64,000 bases of DNA from positions 1-64,000 of the forward strand of contig JAFAWR010000037.1 of the NCBI GenBank assembly GCA_019241635.1, written 5' to 3'. A program made the position numbers and the translations under genes. Within the stretch, counting starts at the first letter, position 1; the number at the start of each line of letters is the position of its first letter. The stretch comes from Solirubrobacterales bacterium. Lineage in GTDB: Bacteria > Actinomycetota > Thermoleophilia > Solirubrobacterales > Solirubrobacteraceae. Under the pieces are notes generated by a model that worked only from the letters and a program-made list of their open reading frames with translations, was not told where the DNA came from and searched no databases. Of the stretch, positions 49,430 through 56,802 are shown one piece after another.

Positions 49430-51489
49430 CCGTCGCCGTGCGGCCGTTCCGGGTGGCACTGGAGTCGGAGGCCTCGCCGGTGCAGGCCGTGCGACTGCTG
49501 CGCGGAGAGCATCGGCCGTTCGCGCTGATGGGCGAGTGGCTCGGCGGCCTGGCCGTGCTGGGCTCGGCCCCAGCTCGGGTGGCGTCGGCCGCCGAGGATC
49601 CGTTCGCGGTTCTCGATTCTGATTCGGCGCCTACGCCGGCCGGCGGCGAGGACTCGGTCCGGGTCGGGGGCGGCTGGGTCGGGTGGCTGGGCTACGGCCT
49701 CGGCGGGATCGTCGAGGAACTGCCGCCGAGCCCGCCGGCGCCTATCCCGCGGCCGGCTTTCTCGCTCGCCTTCTACGACCACGTGCTGGTGCACGACGGG
49801 GAGGGGTGGTGGTTCGAGGCGCTCTGGTCGGCCGAGCGAGACGCGGTGTTGCGTGAGCGCATTGAGGCGTGGCGAGCACGGCTTGCCACGCTGTCAGTTG
49901 TAGCGGACGAGCCGGATCGAACCGGCGCGATGAGCCACCCGTTCGTGCTCAGCGCAAACGGCGCCGCCGGGCACGTTGAGGCGGTGGCCGACTGCCGCCG
50001 GCGGATCGAGGCCGGCGAGCTGTACGAGGCGAACCTGTGCGTTCGACTCGAGGCGCGCTTCGACGGCGATCCGGTGGACCTGTTCGCGCGCGCGGTACCC
50101 GCGGCCTCGCCACGGTTCGGCGCGCTGATCGACGGCGTGATCAGCCTCTCGCCCGAGCGGTTCCTGCGCCGGGTCGGTCGAGAGGTGTGGACCGAGCCGA
50201 TCAAGGGCACCCGCCCGCGGGTCGGCGCCGATGCCGCGCAGGCCGCCGCGCAGCGAGAGCTGGCCGGCTCCGAGAAGGACGCCGCCGAGCACGTGATGAT
50301 CGTCGACCTGATGCGCAACGACCTCGGGCGGGTGTGCCGGTATGGCAGCGTCCGCGCCGAGCCGCCGCGGGTCGAGGCACACGCCGGGGTCTGGCACCTC
50401 GTCTCGACCGTCTCCGGAACGCTCCGCGAGGGCGTGGGCGACGGCGAGCTCCTGCGCGCCAGCTTTCCACCGGGTTCGGTGACCGGAGCCCCCAAGGTCC
50501 AGGCGATCAAGGTGATCGCTGCTCTGGAGGCGACGCGGCGCGAGGTCTACACCGGCGCGATCGGAATCGCCAGCCCGTTCGCCGGCCTCGACCTGAGCGT
50601 GGCCATCCGGACCTTCGAGGTGAGCGGAGACGCGATCTGGCTGGGCGCCGGCGGCGCGGTGGTCGCCGACTCCGACCCCGAGCGCGAGCTGGCCGAGGCG
50701 TTCGACAAGGCGGCCGGGCCGATCGCCGCGCTCGGCGGCACGCTGGTCCGTGAGACGGTCCCCCGTGCGGGCGCCGGCTCTGAGCCTGCGCGTGCGCTTC
50801 CGCCGCCCGCGCTGGCCTTCGGCGATCGGCCCGACCCGGCGCTTGGCGTGTTCGAAACCGTGCTGATAGAGCACGGTCGCCCGGTCGGGCTGGAGCACCA
50901 CCTGGCCCGCCTGGCTGCCTCGGTCGCGTTGCTCTACGGCGGCGCGCTCCCCTCGACGCTTTCGGCCGGCGTGCAGGCCGCGGCGGCGCAGGCGGCCGAT
51001 GCGCCTCGCGCGCGCCTCCGGGTGCTCGCCGATCCCTCGGGTAACGTGCGGGTCACGGTCGCGCCGGCGGGGCTGTTGCGGGCCGAGCCGATCGCGCTTA
51101 TGCCGTTTACGCTGCCCGGGGGACTGGGAGCGCACAAATGGCGCGACCGCCGGCTGGTGGAGGCTCTGGCGGCGGCATCGCCTGGCGCGGTGCCGCTGCT
51201 CGTCGATACGGATGGGTGCGTGCTGGAGGCGGCCCACGCCAATGTGTGGGTGGTGGAGGCTGAGGCACTCGTCACCCCACCGGCCGACGGGCGGATCCTG
51301 CCAGGCACGGCGCGCGAGGCGCTCCTGACCGCAGATCCCGTCGCCCGCGAGGAGCCGGTTGACCTGTCGCGGCTCGCCCGGGCCGACGCCGTGTTCCTGA
51401 CCTCGTCGATCAGCGGCCGCCATCCCGCCCGGCTCCTTGCCGATGGCGTGCCGACGTGCAAGCCGGCCGGGCAGGAGGTTCACACGTGA
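49426..51489 (+). CDS. pabBC: Fused aminodeoxychorismate synthase component I and 4-amino-4-deoxychorismate lyase (PabB-PabC)
   Basis: 687 residues from GTG 49426. Residues about 1-445 are a chorismate-binding PabB domain with PIKGTRPR (Lys typical of PabB), MIVDLMRNDLG and FPPGSVTGAPK. From about 470 there is a PLP-dependent fold-IV lyase (PabC) with LGVFETVLI, catalytic Lys in GAHKWRDRRL and a DGCVLEAAHANVW segment. The two activities convert chorismate (with a PabA amidotransferase encoded elsewhere) to p-aminobenzoate for folate. Fusion is known in several bacteria. Confidence 0.9.
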   Translation: MTVAVRPFRVALESEASPVQAVRLLRGEHRPFALMGEWLGGLAVLGSAPARVASAAEDPFAVLDSDSAPTPAGGEDSVRVGGGWVGWLGYGLGGIVEELPPSPPAPIPRPAFSLAFYDHVLVHDGEGWWFEALWSAERDAVLRERIEAWRARLATLSVVADEPDRTGAMSHPFVLSANGAAGHVEAVADCRRRIEAGELYEANLCVRLEARFDGDPVDLFARAVPAASPRFGALIDGVISLSPERFLRRVGREVWTEPIKGTRPRVGADAAQAAAQRELAGSEKDAAEHVMIVDLMRNDLGRVCRYGSVRAEPPRVEAHAGVWHLVSTVSGTLREGVGDGELLRASFPPGSVTGAPKVQAIKVIAALEATRREVYTGAIGIASPFAGLDLSVAIRTFEVSGDAIWLGAGGAVVADSDPERELAEAFDKAAGPIAALGGTLVRETVPRAGAGSEPARALPPPALAFGDRPDPALGVFETVLIEHGRPVGLEHHLARLAASVALLYGGALPSTLSAGVQAAAAQAADAPRARLRVLADPSGNVRVTVAPAGLLRAEPIALMPFTLPGGLGAHKWRDRRLVEALAAASPGAVPLLVDTDGCVLEAAHANVWVVEAEALVTPPADGRILPGTAREALLTADPVAREEPVDLSRLARADAVFLTSSISGRHPARLLADGVPTCKPAGQEVHT

Positions 51490-52205
51490 GCAAGACCGTG
51501 GTGGTGCTGGGTGCCCGGAACCTGGGCGGCGCGATCATCGACCACTTCCTGGAGCTCGGCTGGAGTGCCGCCGGCGTGGCCCGGAGCGAGGACACGCTGG
51601 CGGGCGTGCGCGATCGCGGCGCGCTGGCCGTCTCGGCTGACGCCTCGGACCCGGCGTCGCTGCGTGGCGCGCTCGCGCGGGCGCGCGATGAGTACGGCGG
51701 TCTCGACGCGGTGGTCAACGCGGTCACGGCGGCTCGCCCGACCGGCGCCGGACCGTTCGGAGGCGGTGAGCTCGCGCACGCGGACCTCGACGGGTTCCGG
51801 GGCTGGACCGTCGCGGTGGCCGAGCAGGCATTCGTGTTCCTGTCCGAGGGGTCGGCGGCGCTTCGGGACTGCGGTGGCGGAGCGCTGATCCAGATCACCG
51901 GCGGCTCCTCGCGGCGGGCCATGCCCGGCCGAGGACTGTGGGCGGCGGGCGCGTTCGCCACCCGGGCGCTGGTGCAGGCAGCCGCCCAGGAGCTACGCGG
52001 TCAGGGCATCCACGCGGCGCTCCTCGCGGTCGACGCCACCATCGAGTCGCCCAAGACCGAGGCGTTCACCCGCGAGACGCCCCGAGAGGCGCTGGCCGAC
52101 ATGGGCGAGGTGGCGCGGGCCGTGGCGTTTCTGGTCGAGCAAGGGCCGCGGGCGCTCACCCACGAACTCGTGGTGACGCCAGCCGGTGAGCGCTGGGTGC
52201 CCTGA
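51486..52205 (+). CDS. SDR-fold protein lacking the canonical YxxxK
   Basis: 239 residues from GTG 51486, overlapping the pabBC stop. Rossmann start VVVLGARNLGGAI and the NAVTAAR segment resemble classical SDRs. At the expected catalytic position the sequence reads RGLWAAGAFATRA: Tyr is Trp and the Lys is absent. The Ser segment is ITGGSSRRAM. It may bind NAD(P) without classical chemistry. It ends the long plus-strand run. Confidence 0.8.
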   Translation: MSKTVVVLGARNLGGAIIDHFLELGWSAAGVARSEDTLAGVRDRGALAVSADASDPASLRGALARARDEYGGLDAVVNAVTAARPTGAGPFGGGELAHADLDGFRGWTVAVAEQAFVFLSEGSAALRDCGGGALIQITGGSSRRAMPGRGLWAAGAFATRALVQAAAQELRGQGIHAALLAVDATIESPKTEAFTRETPREALADMGEVARAVAFLVEQGPRALTHELVVTPAGERWVP

Positions 52206-52256
52206 GCGGTGGGCGGCGTGCTTGGGGCGCTGCCCGCTGATCTCGCGCCGCGCGGA

Positions 52257-52300
52257 TAACGCGTCACGCCGGCGCGCCATCGCGGGGCGTGACGCGTAAT
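52257..52300. repeat. Hairpin with GCGTCACGCC arms (pair 1)
   Basis: TAACGCGTCACGCC (52257-52270) pairs with GGCGTGACGCGTAAT (52286-52300) across a 15-nt GC-rich loop; 12 consecutive base pairs. Confidence 0.65.
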
Positions 52301-52318
52301 CCGTCTGGGAGGCGGTTT

Positions 52319-52360
52319 CCGCGTCACGCGCGGGGCAGGGAGGGACCCCGTGACGCGTTA
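52319..52360. repeat. Hairpin with CGCGTCACG arms (pair 2)
   Basis: CCGCGTCACG (52319-52328) and CCCGTGACGCGTTA (52347-52360) share a 9-bp stem, extended by CGGGG/CCCCG inside. The motif is the same as in pair 1, so four alternating copies of GCGTCACG occur in about 100 bp. Confidence 0.65.
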
Positions 52361-52381
52361 GCCGCTAGAGCCGGCCTCGGT

Positions 52382-52400
52382 CCGGGGGACCTTCCCCCGG
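52382..52400. terminator. GC hairpin between convergent genes
   Basis: CCGGGGG (52382-52388), loop ACCTT, CCCCCGG (52394-52400). It lies between the SDR stop at 52205 and the minus-strand MFS stop at 52443. Probably a factor-dependent or U-less terminator. Confidence 0.5.
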
Positions 52401-52442
52401 GTCCGCCGCGATCACGCACGGCGCGGCCGCGGAATCGGGCGC

Positions 52443-53633
52443 CTAGGCGGGCTGGCGGATCGGGGCGCGGAACCCAGCCGCGAGGAGCGCGGCCAGCAAC
52501 GTGGCGCCCGATGAGACCAGGAACGGGGCGCTCACCCCACCCGGCCCGATCACCGCACCGGCCAGGGCCGAGCCCCCGGCCAACCCGCCGATCAACGCGG
52601 CCGACACCCAGGTGAACGCCTCGGTCTCGCTGCCGTCAGTCACCGCGCGGCCGACCAGCGCGTACTGGCACGAGAACACCGGGGCAATGGTCACGCCGGC
52701 CAGCAGACTGCAGACCACGCCGGCGAGAATGGACCGCGCCGCGATCAGCGGGGCGGTACACAGCACCGCGAGCACGAGGAGCAATCGGTAGCGCTGGGCG
52801 AGCGGCGATCGCCAGGCCCGCGCGCCGTACCAGAGCCCGCCGGCCATGCTGCCGACGCTCCACAGGGCCAGGAGCAGCCCCGAAGCCGGCCGCGAGCCGG
52901 CGTGCAGGGCCAGCGAGGGGAGCCCGACCTCGATCGCGCCCAGTCCGGCGCCGGTCAGCGCCACCGGCCCGAGCAGCGCGCGCAGATCTGGATTGGCCAG
53001 CGCGGAGCGGCGCTCCGGGCGCTCGGAGGCGGCGCTGGTTCGCTTGGTGCGTACAAGCTCCGAGGTCAGGAACAGGGCGGTTCCAAACAGGCATACCGCG
53101 CCGATCAGCGCCACGGCCACCGGCGGCGAGGTCACCGCGACGAGCAGCGCCACCACGAGCGGACCGGCGATCCACAGGACCTCCTGGATGACCGCCTCGA
53201 GCGCGTACGCGGTGTCGCGCACGTCGGGATCGTCGAACATCTCGCGGAGCAGGACCCGCACCACCGGCGCGACCGGGGGCAGCAGCGCGCCGGCCAGCGC
53301 CGCCAGCGCGACGAGCACCGCGGCGCTCGCATGGGCCTGGGCCGCCCCGACCATGGCCCAGTACATGATCGCCTCGCCGGCGGCCAGGGGAGCGAGCACG
53401 CGAGCACGCCCGTGGTAGTCGACCCGTCGGCCGAGCAGCGGCGCGCACGCGGCGGTGGCGAGCGCCGAGGCGCCGACCGCGAGCCCGGCCGCGGCGTAGG
53501 AGTGAGTCGCGCCGCGCACCAGCAGCAGCACGGCCAGCGCCGCCATGCCCTGGGGCAGCCGGGCGGCCAGCGCGGTGGCGTACACCCGCGTGGCGCCGGG
53601 GAGCGAGAGCACTGAGCGGTACTTCGAGAGCAT
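52443..53633 (-). CDS. MFS transporter
   Basis: 396 residues from ATG 53633, about 12 hydrophobic helices. Conserved region LLGRRVDYHGRARVL is the MFS loop 2-3 motif. The family is not assigned further; substrate unknown. It has a leaderless -10 box and is divergent from a methyltransferase. Confidence 0.85.
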   Translation of the reverse strand: MLSKYRSVLSLPGATRVYATALAARLPQGMAALAVLLLVRGATHSYAAAGLAVGASALATAACAPLLGRRVDYHGRARVLAPLAAGEAIMYWAMVGAAQAHASAAVLVALAALAGALLPPVAPVVRVLLREMFDDPDVRDTAYALEAVIQEVLWIAGPLVVALLVAVTSPPVAVALIGAVCLFGTALFLTSELVRTKRTSAASERPERRSALANPDLRALLGPVALTGAGLGAIEVGLPSLALHAGSRPASGLLLALWSVGSMAGGLWYGARAWRSPLAQRYRLLLVLAVLCTAPLIAARSILAGVVCSLLAGVTIAPVFSCQYALVGRAVTDGSETEAFTWVSAALIGGLAGGSALAGAVIGPGGVSAPFLVSSGATLLAALLAAGFRAPIRQPA

Positions 53634-53639
53634 CAGCCG

Positions 53640-53645
53640 AGGCTA
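53640..53645 (-). promoter_or_regulatory. Putative leaderless -10 box (TAGCCT) of the MFS gene
   Basis: Minus-strand TAGCCT ends 6 nt before ATG 53633. Confidence 0.45.
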
Positions 53646-53660
53646 TCGCGGGGCCGGCTC

Positions 53661-53666
53661 TACGAT
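53661..53666 (+). promoter_or_regulatory. Putative leaderless -10 box (TACGAT) of the methyltransferase gene
   Basis: TACGAT ends 8 nt before GTG 53675; the two divergent -10 boxes are only 15 nt apart. Confidence 0.5.
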
Positions 53667-53674
53667 CAGGCGTC

Positions 53675-54367
53675 GTGAGCCGGCCGGTAGTGGACGATCT
53701 GGCAGCCCTCGAGCGGCTCGTCTCGGTTTCCGGCCGTGACGTGGTCGACGTCGGCTGCGGCGGTGGCGCGCTGGTCCGGGCGCTCGCCGCGCGCGGCGCG
53801 CGGGTGACCGGTATCGAAATCTCGGAGTCGCAGTTGGCGGCCGCGGTCCGCGAGGATGACGGTAGTGGCGCGCGTTACGCGGTCGGCACGGCCGAGCGGC
53901 TCCCGCTCGCTACCGACTCGGCGGACCTGGTGGTGTTCATGCGCACGCTGCACCATGTGCCGCCCGACCGGATGCCCGACGCCCTGCGCGAGGCGGCGCG
54001 CGTCCTGCGCCCGGGCGGCGTGGCCTACATCGCCGAGCCGATGACCGAGGGCGACTTCTTCGAGCTGACCAGCATGGTCGAGGACGAGCGCGAGGTGCGG
54101 GCAGCCGCGCAGCGCACGGTGGCGGGCGCCGGCGCGGCGGGCCTCGATCGGGCCGAGAGCTTCGAGTACGAGGTTCGCGTCTGCCTGGCCGACCTGAACG
54201 CCCTCGCCGCGCGGGTGATCAGCGTCGATCCGACCCGCCGCGAGGTGTTTGAGGCGCGCAGGCCCGAGATCGCCGACGCGTTCGCGCGGCTGGGCGAGCC
54301 CGGAGGACGACCCGGAGAGCGCTGCTTCCGGGCCCCGATGCGGGTCGATGTGCTGCGGACCGATTGA
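53675..54367 (+). CDS. Class I SAM-dependent methyltransferase
   Basis: 230 residues from GTG 53675. SAM-binding motif I is VVDVGCGGGALVRAL at about residues 23-37; the acidic end of strand 2 is IEIS; post-motif FMRTLHHVP and VLRPGGVAYI match UbiE-like methyltransferases. Substrate unknown. Its stop lies 3 nt from that of the convergent M24 peptidase gene. Confidence 0.88.
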   Translation: MSRPVVDDLAALERLVSVSGRDVVDVGCGGGALVRALAARGARVTGIEISESQLAAAVREDDGSGARYAVGTAERLPLATDSADLVVFMRTLHHVPPDRMPDALREAARVLRPGGVAYIAEPMTEGDFFELTSMVEDEREVRAAAQRTVAGAGAAGLDRAESFEYEVRVCLADLNALAARVISVDPTRREVFEARRPEIADAFARLGEPGGRPGERCFRAPMRVDVLRTD

Positions 54368-54370
54368 CCG

Positions 54371-55516
54371 TTACGGGGTCAGGTCGTAGGCGAGTTCGCC
54401 GGTCAGCGACGCCGCCCCGTCGTCCGTGACCACGAGCAGGTCCTCGACCCGAACGCCACCCACGGATCTGACCACCGTGCCGGGTTCGATCGCGACCACA
54501 TCGCCGGCGATCAGCGGCTCTGCGCCGCTGCGCCCGAGGCTCGGCGCCTCGTGGACCTGGAGTCCGACCCCGTGGCCGAGGCCGTGGTAGAACCCCTCGC
54601 GCAGGGTCTCCCCGGCGGCCTTCGTGCGCGCGGTGGGATGACCGGCCGCCTCGAACACGTCGCAGGCGATCCCGTACAGCTCGACGCCCGGGATTCCGGG
54701 CCTGACCGCGGCGCAGGAGCGCTCGTGGGCGGTCAGGACGAGGGCGTGGAGCTCGGCCACCGCGTCGCTGATCTCTCCTCGAACGAACGTGCGGGTCATG
54801 TCCGACCAGCAGCCCGACTGCTCGTCGCGCGGCCAGAGGTCGATCAGGATCGGCGTGTGGGCCGGCAGCGGCCCCGACCCGGGGTCGTGGCCGATGTTCG
54901 GATCGGGCCCCATCGTCTTGACCATGATGTCCGGCGGCGCCGGCGCTCCCGCCCGGGCGCACACCTCGCGGATGAGCGTCCGCAGCGACTCGGAGGTGAC
55001 CCGCTCGCCCTCGTGCCAAAGCTCTTCGCCGCGGATCTCGGACTCGCGCAGGATGGTGGCGGCCGCGCGCATCGCGTCGAGCCCGGCGTTCGTGGCGCGC
55101 CGGATGCCCGCCATCTCCGCTGCACTCTTGCGGCGCCGGCGCTCGATGAACGGGCCATCGTCGGGGACGAGATCGACGCCGGCCGCACGCAGGCGATCGG
55201 CGATCGCGACCGGGAACGCCGGTGGGACGACCGCGTCGCGAATCCCGAGTCGCTGGCCGGCGCGGACGCACATCTCCTGGTCGATCTCGATCCACGAGCG
55301 GCCCTCGGCGATCAGCTCGTCGCGACCCAGGTCATCGACCAGGATGAGCTCCAGTTCGGGAGCGACGCGGGCGATCCGGACCTCCTCGAGCGCGCTGGTC
55401 ACAACCGCGCGGCGGCCGTCTGACTCGAGGTAGAGGAACGGGTCGCCGATGTCGAGCGGCACCTCGTGGCGAAGCGCCGGTGAGGTTTCGGTGTCTCCCC
55501 AGATCAGAAGGTTCAT
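54371..55516 (-). CDS. M24-family metallopeptidase (Xaa-Pro aminopeptidase-like)
   Basis: 381 residues from ATG 55516; the -10 box at 8 nt supports this start over one three codons upstream. N-terminal creatinase-like domain (about 1-140), then the pita-bread domain with LIDLWPRDEQSGCWSDMTRT (two Asp ligands), HGLGHGVGLQVHE (His), AIEPG and VRVEDLL (Glu ligands). A complete dinuclear metal site is present, so it should be active as an aminopeptidase or dipeptidase. Confidence 0.88.
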   Translation of the reverse strand: MNLLIWGDTETSPALRHEVPLDIGDPFLYLESDGRRAVVTSALEEVRIARVAPELELILVDDLGRDELIAEGRSWIEIDQEMCVRAGQRLGIRDAVVPPAFPVAIADRLRAAGVDLVPDDGPFIERRRRKSAAEMAGIRRATNAGLDAMRAAATILRESEIRGEELWHEGERVTSESLRTLIREVCARAGAPAPPDIMVKTMGPDPNIGHDPGSGPLPAHTPILIDLWPRDEQSGCWSDMTRTFVRGEISDAVAELHALVLTAHERSCAAVRPGIPGVELYGIACDVFEAAGHPTARTKAAGETLREGFYHGLGHGVGLQVHEAPSLGRSGAEPLIAGDVVAIEPGTVVRSVGGVRVEDLLVVTDDGAASLTGELAYDLTP

Positions 55517-55524
55517 TTGACCCA

Positions 55525-55530
55525 ACCGTA
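55525..55530 (-). promoter_or_regulatory. Putative leaderless -10 box (TACGGT) of the M24 gene
   Basis: Minus-strand TACGGT ends 8 nt before ATG 55516 and begins immediately after the stop codon of the upstream MFS gene. Confidence 0.5.
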
Positions 55531-56772
55531 CTAGGGCTGGTCAGGAGCGGGCCGGTTTGGCGGGGATGCTCGCAGTCGGCGTATTTCGGGCACGCTGAGC
55601 AGTCCCAGGGCTGTGGCGACCAACAGCCCGGCCGCCGTCCACAGCGAGGCCTCGATCCCGATCACGCCGGCGACCGGCCCCCACACGGCGAGCCCGATCG
55701 GATCGAGGACAAGCGACCCGAACCAGTCGTAAGAGCTCACGCGAGAGAGCGACTCGGGCGGGACGTGGCGCTGGAGCGTGGTCTCCCACAGCGTGTTCCC
55801 GAGCATCATCCCAAGGCCGGCGACGAGCGTGCCGATCGCGATCACCGGGACCGAGCGCAAGACTGCGAGCGCAACCATCGGCGCGGCGAACAGCGGCGCG
55901 AGGGCGGCGACGAGGAGCATCGGTCGCCCGGGTCGTAGGCGCAGCGCCAGGACGCCCCCGGCGACCGTCCCCACGCCCATGGCCGACACCAGCACGCCCC
56001 AGGCGGCCGCGCCGCCGAGGTCGCGGTGAGCCACCACCGGGCCGAGGACCTTCCAGGCGCCGAAGAACAGGTTCGCCACCGAGGCCCAGAGGACGAAGGT
56101 CCAGAGCCAACGGCGTGAGCGAAACGCGTCCCAGCCGGCCCGCAGGTCGGCGATGAACCTGGCGCTCTCGGGCGCCCGGGCCCGTTCGACGCGCGGCAAC
56201 CCGACCAGCAGCGCGGCGCTGGCGGCGAAGGTCAGCGCGTCGATCCCGAGCGCCCAGCCCGGGCCGGCGGCGGCCACGAGAACGCCGGAGAGCAGCGGAC
56301 CGCCGAGCTCGCCCGCGGAGAATGCGGTGGCGCGCAGGCCGTTGGCCTCGGCGAGCTTTTGCGGGCCGACGACCTCCGGGAGCAGACCGGTGGTGGCCGG
56401 CGCCGCGAATCCGCTGCCGGCGCCGGTGACGCCGGCCAGGATCCCGATGGCCAGCACGCTGGGCCGTCCGGCAATCAGCCACGCGGCCAGCGACCCCTGG
56501 CTGACCAGCCGTACGAGGTCGGCCGCGACCAGCACGGTTCGGCGCGACGTGCGATCCGCGACGACGCCCCCGATGAGCAGGCAGGCGATCAGGGGCAGCG
56601 CTCGCATGGCCAGCACGGTGCCCACCGCGGTCGGCGAGGCGCGCTGCTGGATCACCGCGAAGGCGAGCGCAACCGTCACCATCCGGTCGCCGAACTGCGA
56701 GATCGCCTGCGCCCCGAAGAAGCGCAGGAAATCGCGGTCGCGCAGAAGGCTCACGCCACGACATGCCAGCAC
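55531..56772 (-). CDS. MFS transporter (EntS-like MFS_3 group)
   Basis: 413 residues from ATG 56772; a GTG at codon 7 is another possible start. About 12 helices; the N-terminal FLRFFGAQAISQFGDRMVTV is typical of MFS_3 exporters, and VVADRTSRRTVLVAADLVR is the loop 2-3 motif. Substrate unknown; relatives export siderophores or macrolides. Followed by the M24 peptidase with 14 nt between them. Confidence 0.85.
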   Translation of the reverse strand: MLACRGVSLLRDRDFLRFFGAQAISQFGDRMVTVALAFAVIQQRASPTAVGTVLAMRALPLIACLLIGGVVADRTSRRTVLVAADLVRLVSQGSLAAWLIAGRPSVLAIGILAGVTGAGSGFAAPATTGLLPEVVGPQKLAEANGLRATAFSAGELGGPLLSGVLVAAAGPGWALGIDALTFAASAALLVGLPRVERARAPESARFIADLRAGWDAFRSRRWLWTFVLWASVANLFFGAWKVLGPVVAHRDLGGAAAWGVLVSAMGVGTVAGGVLALRLRPGRPMLLVAALAPLFAAPMVALAVLRSVPVIAIGTLVAGLGMMLGNTLWETTLQRHVPPESLSRVSSYDWFGSLVLDPIGLAVWGPVAGVIGIEASLWTAAGLLVATALGLLSVPEIRRLRASPPNRPAPDQP

Positions 56773-56802
56773 ACGAACCCGCCGCGGGGCTCTTTGGGCT
56801 AC

